DNA from: CBDCCT01 sp965214995
GTDB lineage: Bacteria > Deinococcota > Deinococci > Deinococcales > Trueperaceae
Direction: 5' to 3'
DNA: 64,000 nucleotides
Assembly (NCBI GenBank): GCA_965214995.1
Contig: CBDCCT010000002.1
Coordinates: forward strand, 4,650,001 to 4,714,000
The position numbers and the translations under genes are program-made. Below the pieces are notes generated by a model. It saw nothing but the letters and a program-made list of their open reading frames with translations, ran no database searches and had not been told where the DNA came from. Below are positions 17,853 to 25,908 of the stretch, piece by piece (the first letter of the stretch is position 1; each line of letters begins with the position of its first letter).

Positions 17853-18938
17853 ATGTGCAGATTTCCGCATAGACGTTCCTTTAGGTTTGCCGTCCCAAGA
17901 CCCCGGCCTGGCGCTCACAAGCTGCGTCACATTTACGTCGTAGCCCTGCTCGCGCTTTTTCCCTTCGGGGGCGCGCAAACGCTGCGCTTAGGCCTCGTGG
18001 GGTCGGGGGGTGCGTTCGGCCTCGAGCCGGGCCTCGTCTTACGCGACCTCGCCGTGGAGGGATTAGAGCTTGATGTCCGGGCGGCGGTAGGACGCACCGG
18101 GGCCTTGGAATTCGGTGTGAGGGCGCGCTCCAGCACCTCTTTCGGTCCCGTCGGCAACCTCGAGCTGCGCGGCGCCGCTCAGGTCGATACGGAGGGAGCG
18201 CTCGAGCTGTCGGCGGCGGGCGAGGGCACCGTCGCCTCCGTGGCGGCCCGTTTCGGCTTGAGCGTGTTCAACGCGAACCCGGGACGCTTCGAGCCTCTCA
18301 ACGCGTTCGGGTACGAGGTCGGCAGCGGCGACTTCACGTCGGGCGGTTTCGGTTTGACCCGGCCTCCGGTTAAAGAAACGGCGGGGGCGCGAACGTGGGG
18401 CGTTTTCGGGCGTCTCGGCGCGACCTACCGCCTCGACCGGAAGACCCTGTTGGAACTCGACCCCAGCCTCCTTTATGTGCGCGAGGGGCTGGGCGTCGGC
18501 TTGCAGGGCGCGGTGCAGGTGCGGCGGCTGCGGGGGCGCGACGACGGCGCGGCGCGCGTTCTCGCCTTTCTCGACGGGGGCGCGGGGGCGGGGCTCGGCG
18601 GCTCTTATGGCGCGGCGGGCTTCGAGTACCGCCACAACCCTCCCACCGGCCCCCTCTTGCGCGGCTCGCTGTGGCTGGGGGGCGGGGAGCGCGGGGTGAG
18701 GCCGGGGGCGCGGCTCGAGCTGCTGCAAAGCGGCCTGAACACCGGACTGCGCTACACCATAGAGCTCGCCGCCGAGCCCTACCGAACCGACGTGCCCCCC
18801 TACCGCCTGGGGGCGTCCCTGCAAACCCCCGCAGGCCCGGGCGCGTTCACCCTAAACCTCCTGGGCGGCGCGGGCGTGAGCGCGCCTTATCCCGCGCCCC
18901 GCTTTGTCCTAGGCGCCTCCTACGACCTGCCTTTTTAG
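17853..18938 (+). CDS. Outer-membrane beta-barrel-like protein
   Basis: About 361 residues. After an Arg-rich start comes a signal peptide (HIYVVALLALFPFGGAQ), then alternating Gly-rich strands such as ALEFGVRARS, LLRGSLWLGGG and FTLNLLGGAGV, ending in FVLGASYDLPF with the terminal Phe used for barrel assembly. Role unknown; it probably sits in the outer membrane. The frame opens at ATG 17841, but TATGGT (17840-17845) followed after 7 bases by ATG 17853 fits the leaderless pattern, so 17853 is preferred. Confidence 0.7.
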   Translation: MCRFPHRRSFRFAVPRPRPGAHKLRHIYVVALLALFPFGGAQTLRLGLVGSGGAFGLEPGLVLRDLAVEGLELDVRAAVGRTGALEFGVRARSSTSFGPVGNLELRGAAQVDTEGALELSAAGEGTVASVAARFGLSVFNANPGRFEPLNAFGYEVGSGDFTSGGFGLTRPPVKETAGARTWGVFGRLGATYRLDRKTLLELDPSLLYVREGLGVGLQGAVQVRRLRGRDDGAARVLAFLDGGAGAGLGGSYGAAGFEYRHNPPTGPLLRGSLWLGGGERGVRPGARLELLQSGLNTGLRYTIELAAEPYRTDVPPYRLGASLQTPAGPGAFTLNLLGGAGVSAPYPAPRFVLGASYDLPF

Positions 18939-19116
18939 GGTGTCCCAAATTGTGTGTTTGAACAACTTTTTTACGCTGGGGACGAAACCTGTGTGGAGCT
19001 ATATACAATTTGTGGTACATCGCCCCTTTTTGAGGCAGCAACCCACTTCGGTCTGACACTAGGAAAAGCGCACATTTTACCGACTTCTAACCACTCACTA
19101 CCAACCACTTCTCAAC

Positions 19117-20289
19117 CTACTCAGGGCCGAAAGGCACCAGGCGCTCGCCCTCCATGTCGAGCTCGAAGTGGCCCGTCGCGGGCACGTCGATGATAAAGCG
19201 GGTGCGGGCGCGGGCCGAGCGCTGCAGCTCGACTAAATGCCGCCCCGGCACGAGGTTGGACACATAACCGTCAGGGCGGTATAAACCGTCGATGAATACG
19301 AGGTAGGTCTGGGGCGGGTCCCAGAAAATCAGGAGGTCGGACAGAGGCTCGAGCGTGACCGGCGGCACCCGGCTCACCCGGAAGTTGCGCACGGGCACCG
19401 AGATGGTCTGCGAATAGAAGCCGGGGCGCGAGAGGCGCAGTTCGCGTAAGCCCGGCGAGGCGCGAAAAGCCAGGGGCGTCTCGTCGCCCATCTTGACGCC
19501 CTCCAAATAAACCTGCGCGGGCGGACGGCTCGTAATCTGGATGCTCCCGCCGCTGATGGGCGAGAGGAGCGTGTCGACGAATTCCGTTCTGCCGGCCTCG
19601 AGCACGACGCGCTCGGTGTAGGGCAGAAAGCCCTCTTTACGAAACTCGACCTCGTAGGCGCCGGGCTCGAGCGCGAGGGGCTCTAACGCGCCCGTCCTGC
19701 CGACCCGGACGTTGTTTACCAAAACCTCGGCCTCCGAGGGCTCGGAAGAGATAAAAAGGCTCGCCGAGCCGGTCGGCAACATGCTGGCGGGGCTCAAGAA
19801 GCCCACCACCGCCTCCACAAGCGGCGCCACGGCGTTCTCGACCTCGCCCGCGACGAGGGGCTGGCTCACCAGGTCGGACACCTCCCCCGTCTCCCTGTCG
19901 CCCACCAAGATGCTCACCGAATACTGCGGGCCGCGCCCCCGCCCCGCGTCGGGCCCCACGATTTCCCCCGAGACGCCGTAGCGCCCCTCGCCGAGTTCCG
20001 CGATGTAGGGCGCGTAGTCCGCGTCGAGCGAGGCCGCGATGCCCGGCGGCACGAGGTCGCCCGTCACGACCGGCAAACCGGTGAGGGCCGCCAGACGCTC
20101 CCGAAAGGTGTTCATGAACCTTTCGCGCAGCGCGTCGGGCACCTCGCCGCGCGTCCCGAAGGTGGGCACCACCACCTGCGCGGAGGCGGGGGAGAAAAGG
20201 GCGGAAAGACATACCAAAACGCCGCCCAAAAGCTTGAGGCGGACCGCAGACCGGACTGTAGACGTTCCCGCAGGTTGAAACCGACGCAT
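19117..20289 (-). CDS. Exported PEGA-domain protein
   Basis: A 390-residue secreted or periplasmic protein. Signal peptide near residues 15-37 (LLGGVLVCLSALFSPASAQ). The first half resembles a lipoprotein-like alpha/beta domain; PEGA-type beta repeats follow from about residue 175 (SLFISSEPSEAEVLVNNVRVG, then IQITSRPPAQVYLEGVKMG), a surface-layer or cell-wall motif. No enzyme motif. TATACT lies 7 bases before the ATG. It converges with the beta-barrel gene, and both may serve the outer envelope. Confidence 0.75.
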   Translation of the reverse strand: MRRFQPAGTSTVRSAVRLKLLGGVLVCLSALFSPASAQVVVPTFGTRGEVPDALRERFMNTFRERLAALTGLPVVTGDLVPPGIAASLDADYAPYIAELGEGRYGVSGEIVGPDAGRGRGPQYSVSILVGDRETGEVSDLVSQPLVAGEVENAVAPLVEAVVGFLSPASMLPTGSASLFISSEPSEAEVLVNNVRVGRTGALEPLALEPGAYEVEFRKEGFLPYTERVVLEAGRTEFVDTLLSPISGGSIQITSRPPAQVYLEGVKMGDETPLAFRASPGLRELRLSRPGFYSQTISVPVRNFRVSRVPPVTLEPLSDLLIFWDPPQTYLVFIDGLYRPDGYVSNLVPGRHLVELQRSARARTRFIIDVPATGHFELDMEGERLVPFGPE

Positions 20290-20406
20290 TAGGGGCAGTA
20301 TATCGGGAAAGGATGAGGCGGTTTTATGACTGGGCCATAGTCAGATTTTCATCATCAAGTTCATGCGGTTAAAGGGTTGAAACCACCCTCATCTCGTCAC
20401 TTTCTC

Positions 20407-20799
20407 TTAGCGTTCCGTCACCGTCACGTAGCGCACCTCGTCGGGGTAGACAAAACCTTGCAGCCTCGCCAGGCTCTCGCGGTAAGAGGCGTCGTAGCGG
20501 TGAGCGATGGCGGCCTCGAGCGCGCCAATCTCGCCCTCGATGTTAGATAAGTCGCGCTCCAACCTCGCAATCTCCCCGCGGCTATAGAGCCAGCGGTTGG
20601 TCTCGACGCCGAGCATCACGAGCGCGTGCAGGGTGCCGACGAGCGCGAGGAGGGTGAGAAGGAGCGCCGCGCCCCCCGGCCGGGTTCCCTTGGCCTCTTC
20701 TTGCGGGTCCTGCGGGCGCTCACTTTGTGCGTCTCCACGTGGTCGGCCCACCGACACGCGCGCCGCGCGCGTCCGCCCCTTGCCGGGTGACCCGATCAC
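20407..20799 (-). CDS. FtsL/DivIC-like small membrane protein with coiled coil
   Basis: About 130 residues: a basic cytoplasmic tail, one membrane helix (ALLLTLLALVGTLHALVML), then a coiled coil (EIARLERDLSNIEGEIGALE) outside. This layout matches the FtsL/FtsB/DivIC septum proteins; the sequence is too short to be sure which. The frame is open further upstream, but GTG 20799 is chosen because it overlaps the galT stop in GTGA and gives the normal length. Coupling with galT is unusual for a division gene. Confidence 0.55.
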   Translation of the reverse strand: MIGSPGKGRTRAARVSVGRPRGDAQSERPQDPQEEAKGTRPGGAALLLTLLALVGTLHALVMLGVETNRWLYSRGEIARLERDLSNIEGEIGALEAAIAHRYDASYRESLARLQGFVYPDEVRYVTVTER

Positions 20800-21824
20800 A
20801 ACGCGACCCCCTGGAGCGCCAGCGCCTCGCGCAAAAAACGCGCGGCGTCCTCGGGGGGCGTCGGGTTGACGTAGAAGCCGCTTCCCCAGTCGAAACCGGT
20901 GCGTGCGGTGAGGCGAGGCAAGAGTTTCATGTGCCAATGATACTCTTCATCGCCGCTCGAGGGCAGGGTATGCAGGATCATGTTGTAGGGCGGGCTATTA
21001 AGCGCGCTGTTGACGGCCCCCAGCACCGATCGCAAGATGTCGCCCAAAAGCGGCAGCGTGTTGGCCGTCACGCCCGCAAAGGCGCTCCCGTGCTCGCGCG
21101 GCAAAATCCAGACCTCGAAAGGTGTCCTGGAGGCGTAGGGCGCAAAGGCCAAAAAAGCTTCGTTGTGGGAGAGGAGGCGCGTGCGGTTCTCCAGCTCGGC
21201 TTCCAACACGTCGCAGAACAAGCAGCGCTTGTGAAGGGCGAAATAGTCCCCCGCCGCGGTGCGCTCCTCACCCAGCCAGCGGTTGGTCACGGGCAAGGCC
21301 AGGAGGAGCGCGTGCGGGTGCTCGAAGGTCGCGCCCGCCGCCCGGCCCACGTTGCGCACGAGCTGCACGTGGCGGACGCCGGGGCGCGAGGCTAGGTGCT
21401 CGAGCCTCTCGCGGTAGAGCCTAAGAAGCGTTAGGAGGTGCTCGGAGGGCATGTCGGACAAACGCATGGTGTGTTCAAAATGCTCGACAACGAGTTCTTG
21501 AAGGCCGCTACTCTGCGCGTGGGTAAAAAGGGGCGTGCCCTGCGGCTCAAAAGCGCGCGCCCCCGAAAAATGCGCGTCCACCCCGGGGGCGGGTCGCAGC
21601 ACGCGCGCGCGCCAGTCAGGGTCGCCCCGCGCCGAGGTGCTCGGCCGCAGCGCGCGCACCTCCTCGCCCCACGCGGAGCCGGGGCAGAGCGGGCAGTGGG
21701 CGCCACCAGCACCACTGTGCGTGCCGGGGTGCGCCGCGCTGCCAAAGTCCGAGGCTTCAAGCCCGCGCTCGGGCGAGATGATGACCCAGGTGGGGCCGAA
21801 GGGGTCTTTGCGGTACTGGGACAT
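20796..21824 (-). CDS. galT: Galactose-1-phosphate uridylyltransferase
   Basis: Swaps UMP between UDP-glucose and galactose-1-phosphate (Leloir pathway). The 342 residues include YRKDPFGPTWVIISPER at the start, the zinc Cys pair CPLC (44, 47), and the active-site HPH at 169-171. The usual sequence is HPHxQ; here it reads HPHAL, so the Gln that holds the uridylyl intermediate is Leu173. Function may be altered. ATG 21824 is chosen since TAGACT stands 8 bases before it; an ATG-less extension to 21842 is also open. Confidence 0.85.
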   Translation of the reverse strand: MSQYRKDPFGPTWVIISPERGLEASDFGSAAHPGTHSGAGGAHCPLCPGSAWGEEVRALRPSTSARGDPDWRARVLRPAPGVDAHFSGARAFEPQGTPLFTHAQSSGLQELVVEHFEHTMRLSDMPSEHLLTLLRLYRERLEHLASRPGVRHVQLVRNVGRAAGATFEHPHALLLALPVTNRWLGEERTAAGDYFALHKRCLFCDVLEAELENRTRLLSHNEAFLAFAPYASRTPFEVWILPREHGSAFAGVTANTLPLLGDILRSVLGAVNSALNSPPYNMILHTLPSSGDEEYHWHMKLLPRLTARTGFDWGSGFYVNPTPPEDAARFLREALALQGVAL

Positions 21825-21838
21825 GCCGCCGTAGTCTA

Positions 21839-22158
21839 GCAAGGCGCGTTTCAGGGAGGCGTAAAGAATTTTATGGGCTCACGCACACGTGGCCGAGAAG
21901 GAACTCAGAACGTGCTGAGAAAGAAGATAGAGCACAGAAGGGAGAAGAGACTCCTGTATTCTGCCTTCTATACTTGCTTCTTCTATTCCCGCAGTCAGAT
22001 TTGCGCCAACTTTTATGTCAACGGTAGGTAGAGCATTATGTGAACCGGGCTGAGCACAGGAAAAAGTGAGAAATTCCTCCTCCTGTTGGGCGCTATACAC
22101 CGCGTTTTAGGGGCAGGTTTTGCGGGTGATTTTCACGGCGCAGACGCGGCGCGTGGGC
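21839..22158. other. Intergenic stretch of about 320 bases without a supported gene
   Basis: Between the divergent galT and HD-GYP promoters. It is less GC-rich than its neighbours. A minus-strand frame of 73 residues (21879-22100) starts at GTG, has no ribosome site and no recognisable domain; I do not call it. A weak CTCAG/CTGAG hairpin lies near 21903. Confidence 0.4.
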
Positions 22159-22172
22159 TAAGGTGGTTTCAC

Positions 22173-23312
22173 ATGGCGGGGGCAGAGAACGCGACAATCG
22201 ACAAAGTGACCGACACCATCAGCGACAACCTACCAGACAACCCCGGCGGGGCACCCACGGACGCGAAGATCATGCTGGTGGACGACGAGGGCGTCAACCT
22301 GCTCCTGCTCGAGCGCATCCTGCGCCGCGCGGGTTACGGCCGGCTATGCAGCGTCGACGACCCGCGCGAGGCGTTAAACACCTTTCGGACCTTTTCCCCC
22401 GACCTCGTCATGACCGACCTGCACATGCCTCACATGAGCGGCATCGACCTTATCGAACGGCTCAACGCGCACATCCCGGCGGACGCCTATTTGCCCATCG
22501 TCATGCTCACCGCCGACCTCAACCCGGACCTAGAGCAGCAGGCGCTCCTGAGCGGCGCCAAAGATTTTCTCAACAAGCCCTTTAAGGCGAACCGAATCAT
22601 ACTGCGCGTCCGTAACCTCCTCCAGACGCGCGCGTTGCACCAGGCGCTCAAACGTCAGAACAACCTCTTAGAGACGCGTGTGAGAGAGCGCACCGCCGAA
22701 CTGGAGGCCGCACACCTAGAGGGGCTCGAGCGCCTCGCCCTGGCGGCGGACTACCGCGACCACGACACGGGGCTGCACACCCAGCGCGTCGGCCGCCTCT
22801 CGGCCAGAATCGCGCGTAAGCTGGGGTTCTCGGAACGCGACGCCGCCATCTTGGAGCGCGCCGCCCCGCTCCACGACGTCGGCAAAATCGGCATCCCCGA
22901 CAGCGTCCTGCTCAAGCCGGGTCGGCTCGACGAGGAGGAGTTCGCCGTTATGAAACAGCACGTGAACGTCGGTGCCGCGCTTCTGTCCAACGGCCGCTCC
23001 GAATTCATCAAGATGGCGGCCTGCGTCGCGCTCACCCATCATGAACGCTGGGACGGCTCCGGCTACCCCAACAGCTTAGCGGCTGACGTTATCCCCCTGG
23101 TCGGGCAAATAGTGGCGGTGGCCGACGTATTCGACACCTTGGTCAGCAAGCGCCCCTACAAAGACGCCTGGCCCGTCGATCAGGCCGTCGCGGAGGTGCA
23201 AGCCAAAAGCGGCTCCTGGTTTAACCCGCAGGTGGTCGCGGCTTTTTTGCACGTGCTGGCTGAGACGCCCGAACTGCTTGTCGAGCAAAACGCGGGGTTG
23301 GAGGTGATATAA
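22173..23312 (+). CDS. Response regulator with HD-GYP phosphodiesterase domain
   Basis: A 379-residue cytoplasmic regulator. The receiver domain covers about 31-150, with phospho-acceptor Asp82 (VMTDLHMPH) and Lys in LNKPFKA. A coiled-coil linker (about 165-190) leads to the HD-GYP domain, with HDVGKIGIPD, HHERWDGSGYP and VAVADVFDTL. Such proteins break down cyclic-di-GMP when phosphorylated. No kinase gene is adjacent. TAAGGT stands 8 bases before ATG 22173; the frame extends to 22086, but that part looks non-coding. It counterbalances the GGDEF protein at 7.9 kb. Confidence 0.88.
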   Translation: MAGAENATIDKVTDTISDNLPDNPGGAPTDAKIMLVDDEGVNLLLLERILRRAGYGRLCSVDDPREALNTFRTFSPDLVMTDLHMPHMSGIDLIERLNAHIPADAYLPIVMLTADLNPDLEQQALLSGAKDFLNKPFKANRIILRVRNLLQTRALHQALKRQNNLLETRVRERTAELEAAHLEGLERLALAADYRDHDTGLHTQRVGRLSARIARKLGFSERDAAILERAAPLHDVGKIGIPDSVLLKPGRLDEEEFAVMKQHVNVGAALLSNGRSEFIKMAACVALTHHERWDGSGYPNSLAADVIPLVGQIVAVADVFDTLVSKRPYKDAWPVDQAVAEVQAKSGSWFNPQVVAAFLHVLAETPELLVEQNAGLEVI

Positions 23313-23449
23313 GGTTTGCCGACGTTCTGAACCGTGTTCTGAGGCGACGCTGTTGGAGGGAAAACCCAAAACAACGCGTACATCCAACATGTTGTGAGTT
23401 TTCTCGGACATTCAAAAAACGACTCAGCGTTTCTTGCAGCACCACAAGC

Positions 23450-23803
23450 TCAGCAGAGAATTTCGACGGTAAAACCCCCTGGCGCTTTGCAGTAAAACGT
23501 CCACGCGCCGTGAAACCGGCGAGGAGGTTTTACGTCGAAGCCGTCGTCTTTAAGCCGCTGATTAATTTCATCTACCTTTTCTTCGCTCGCCTGGATAAAG
23601 CCGATGTGAAAGCTTGCAGGATACTTGACTTCGGTCGACTTCCCAACTTTCATCAAGGTAAGAACCAGGTCGGCATCGTCGAACATGACATCGAAAGTGT
23701 CGTCACTCTCTTCTGCCATACCCCGGAAGCCGAAGTATTTTTCCAGGAAGGCTCGAGTCTCGGCAACATTGTTGACGGTGAGGTTAAGGTGGTTCAGCTT
23801 CAT
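23450..23803 (-). CDS. VOC-superfamily protein (glyoxalase/bleomycin resistance fold)
   Basis: 117 residues with the paired beta-alpha-beta-beta-beta units of the VOC fold: MKLNHLNLTVNNVAETRAFL at the start and PGGFTVEILC at the end with the usual C-terminal metal Glu. Substrate unknown. Base composition is lower in GC than the neighbours, hinting at transfer. The ATG has no ribosome site of its own but overlaps the stop of an 8-codon reading frame that does have one (23800-23826). Confidence 0.8.
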   Translation of the reverse strand: MKLNHLNLTVNNVAETRAFLEKYFGFRGMAEESDDTFDVMFDDADLVLTLMKVGKSTEVKYPASFHIGFIQASEEKVDEINQRLKDDGFDVKPPRRFHGAWTFYCKAPGGFTVEILC

Positions 23804-23826
23804 GGTTGCTGCTTTCGTTCACCCAT
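23800..23826 (-). CDS. Eight-codon upstream reading frame (MGERKQQP)
   Basis: Starts at ATG 23826, 4 bases after AGGAGG, and stops in ATGA overlapping the VOC gene start. Probably a coupling device that delivers ribosomes to the VOC gene, or a chance arrangement. Confidence 0.35.
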   Translation of the reverse strand: MGERKQQP

Positions 23827-23907
23827 ATAGTCCTCCTCATCCCCGTTTTCTTTTACCGCTTCCGAGATTTCTTTAATTCAAACGCAAACGTACGGGTGCT
23901 TATCGTC

Positions 23908-24108
23908 TCAGTTCAGCTCCCGCTCGCGCAGGTTAAGCGGCGGCGCGTCTTCGCTCTCTAAGTATAAAAAGTCGTCTATCGTCTCCAGCAGGTCGCGCAG
24001 CCGCGGGTCGTCGACGAGGGCGTCGCAGAGCTCGAGCCTTTCCCCCTCGTCAAGCGCGGCGAGAAGTTCCACAAGCACTTCAACATTGGGTTTGGCGTCC
24101 GTGTTCAC
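23908..24108 (-). CDS. Small acidic protein, unknown function
   Basis: 66 residues, acidic and Leu-rich (VEVLVELLAALDEGERLELC, then DPRLRDLLETIDDFLYLE), predicted all helical and soluble. No family recognised. The start is taken as GTG 24108 because a perfect TATAAT (24116-24121) stands 7 bases upstream, with TTGCCT 16 bases before that; ATG 24117 would lie inside the -10 box. The gene follows modB by 66 bases on the same strand. Confidence 0.6.
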   Translation of the reverse strand: MNTDAKPNVEVLVELLAALDEGERLELCDALVDDPRLRDLLETIDDFLYLESEDAPPLNLRERELN

Positions 24109-24115
24109 TGTGCCC

Positions 24116-24143
24116 ATTATACTTGGCAAGGCGGAGGAGGCAA
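24116..24143 (-). promoter_or_regulatory. Promoter with perfect TATAAT
   Basis: On the minus strand TTGCCT, 16 bases, TATAAT (24116-24121), 7 bases, then GTG 24108. One of the best -10 boxes in the window. Confidence 0.55.
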
Positions 24144-24173
24144 GAGGGATGCGGACGCTGGCGCTCTGCTGTA

Positions 24174-24968
24174 CTACAGGTTCACCCGCTGCGAGCGGAC
24201 GAGCAGGCGAAAGGTGAAAAGGAGAAAGAAGGCGGTCACGGCTAACAGGGCCGAGAGCGCGAGGGCGGCCTCCAAGTCGCTCTCTAGGGCCGCATAAATA
24301 GCCAGCGGCATCGTGCGCGTGCGGCCCGCCAGAGAGCCGGCAAACACGATAGTCGCGCCGAACTCGCCTAGCGCCCTTGCCCAGGCCAGCACCATCCCCT
24401 CGATGAGGTAGGGCCTTGTAAGGGGCCAGGTCACGCGCCAGAAGGTGCCCCAGCGGCCCCGCCCGAGGGTCAGGGACACAGCCTCGAGCCGCGTCGGCAC
24501 GCTTCCGAAGCCCGCTTTCATGGCGCGGATATAGAGGGGCGCGGCCACAAAGAGTTGCGCCAGCACCACCGCCAGGGTCGTGAACGCTAAGTTGACGCCC
24601 AAAGAACTTAAGTAAGCCCCCACCACCCCGCGCCGCCCGAACACCAGCAGCAAACTCACCCCCGCCACCACCGGGGGCAGCACGATGGGCAAATCGAGCA
24701 GCACGTCCAAGACGCGGTAGCCGGGGAAACGGTAGCGCGCCAGCAAGTAGGCGACGGGCGTCCCTAAAAGAAGCGTCAAGACCATGCTCAGCCCGGTGGT
24801 CACGAGGCTCAGGCGCAGCGCCTCCAATACCGCGGGTTGCACCAGCGCCTCCACGACCGACGGTCGCACCGCCCGGAAGATAAGCACCCCCGTCGGCAGC
24901 ACCAGGAGCACGAGCATGACGAGCCCGGCGGCGAGCGGCAGGAGCGGGAGGCGCGACGAAGAGGCCAA
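24174..24968 (-). CDS. modB: Molybdate ABC transporter permease
   Basis: 264 residues with about five to six membrane helices and the BPD transporter signature for docking the ATPase, EAVSLTLGRGRWGTFWRVTWP. GEFGATIVFAGS is the typical ModB/CysT end motif. It takes up molybdate or tungstate together with the binding protein ModA just upstream. The start is TTG immediately after the modA stop. No modC ATPase is next to it. Confidence 0.88.
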   Translation of the reverse strand: MASSSRLPLLPLAAGLVMLVLLVLPTGVLIFRAVRPSVVEALVQPAVLEALRLSLVTTGLSMVLTLLLGTPVAYLLARYRFPGYRVLDVLLDLPIVLPPVVAGVSLLLVFGRRGVVGAYLSSLGVNLAFTTLAVVLAQLFVAAPLYIRAMKAGFGSVPTRLEAVSLTLGRGRWGTFWRVTWPLTRPYLIEGMVLAWARALGEFGATIVFAGSLAGRTRTMPLAIYAALESDLEAALALSALLAVTAFFLLFTFRLLVRSQRVNL

Positions 24969-24969
24969 A

Positions 24970-25719
24970 TTAGGGTCTAAAGCCGTGACGCGCCAGAATG
25001 GCTTGTCCCTCGCTGGAGAGAACGAACTCGAGAAAATGCTCGGCTACTTCCCGCTGTGCGCTTCCCCTTACGACTGCAATGGTGTAGGCGGCTTCTACAT
25101 TGTACGTTTCTGGAATCTCGGTGCTGCGGACGCCCTCCACCACCGCCGCGTCGGTCGCGTAGACGACGGCGGCGTCCGCCTCGCCCAGAGCGACTTTGGC
25201 GGCGACCTGCCGGACGTTGGTCTCTTCGGACACGAGGTTTTTTAGCACCCGTACCGAAAATCCTTCGCCGTAGAGGGCGTTAAGGTTGTCCAACACCTCG
25301 AGCGCGTAGCGGCCCGCGGGCACCTCGGGTCCTGCAAGAACCAAGAGTATGCCCGGCTTTGCTAAGTCTTCGGGCGTGCTGAGGCTCGAGCCCTCCGGCG
25401 TCATCACCACCAGGCTGTTCCCGGCGAAACGCTGCGGCTCCCCCGCCACCTCCCCCGCCACCCCTTCCATCTGCCGCGCGTCGGCGCTCGCAAACACGTC
25501 GGCGGGGGCACCCTGCAAAATTTGGGTGCTTAGGGTGGAGGAGCCTGAAAAGTTGAGGGCCACCGTGACCCCCGGATTCGCGGCCTCAAAAGCTTCCGCA
25601 ATTTCACTAAACGCTTCGGTGAGGCTCGAGGCGGCGAACACGGTGAGGCTCTGCGCGAACGTAAAGGGCAGCGTCAACCACAGCATCAACCACAGCATCA
25701 GGATAAGGCGTCGTTTCAT
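24970..25719 (-). CDS. modA: Molybdate-binding periplasmic protein
   Basis: 249 residues. The signal peptide contains a tandem LMLWLMLWL made by a 12-base direct repeat, then mature protein SLTVFAASSLTEAF, the ModA signature, and NFSGSSTLSTQIL, which binds the oxyanion. GAPADVFASAD and VSEETNVRQVAAKVALGEAD complete the family pattern. It hands molybdate to ModB. GAAGGG lies before the ATG. Confidence 0.9.
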   Translation of the reverse strand: MKRRLILMLWLMLWLTLPFTFAQSLTVFAASSLTEAFSEIAEAFEAANPGVTVALNFSGSSTLSTQILQGAPADVFASADARQMEGVAGEVAGEPQRFAGNSLVVMTPEGSSLSTPEDLAKPGILLVLAGPEVPAGRYALEVLDNLNALYGEGFSVRVLKNLVSEETNVRQVAAKVALGEADAAVVYATDAAVVEGVRSTEIPETYNVEAAYTIAVVRGSAQREVAEHFLEFVLSSEGQAILARHGFRP

Positions 25720-25908
25720 CGTTTCCCTTCTAAATCTCCCAAGTCACTCAAGTTTATCTGACGGAGTGGATTCGTTGGTGCGAGCCTTTTTCATGCACGC
25801 ATCATGACGCAGGCGCTTACGGACGTTGGTCCCGCGCGCCTCACCAAACGCTTGTGTCATACTTTCCCCTAAAGGCGTGAGGTTTGAGAGAACGTCAAAG
25901 GAGTGAGG

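Noticed and set aside
18946..19012. CAAATTGT / ACAATTTG inverted repeat between the barrel and PEGA genes
   Set aside because: Arms are about 60 bases apart and short; no T-run, so not a credible terminator.
21879..22100. 73-codon frame between galT and the HD-GYP gene
   Set aside because: GTG start without ribosome site, no recognisable family; kept only as a note on the gap.
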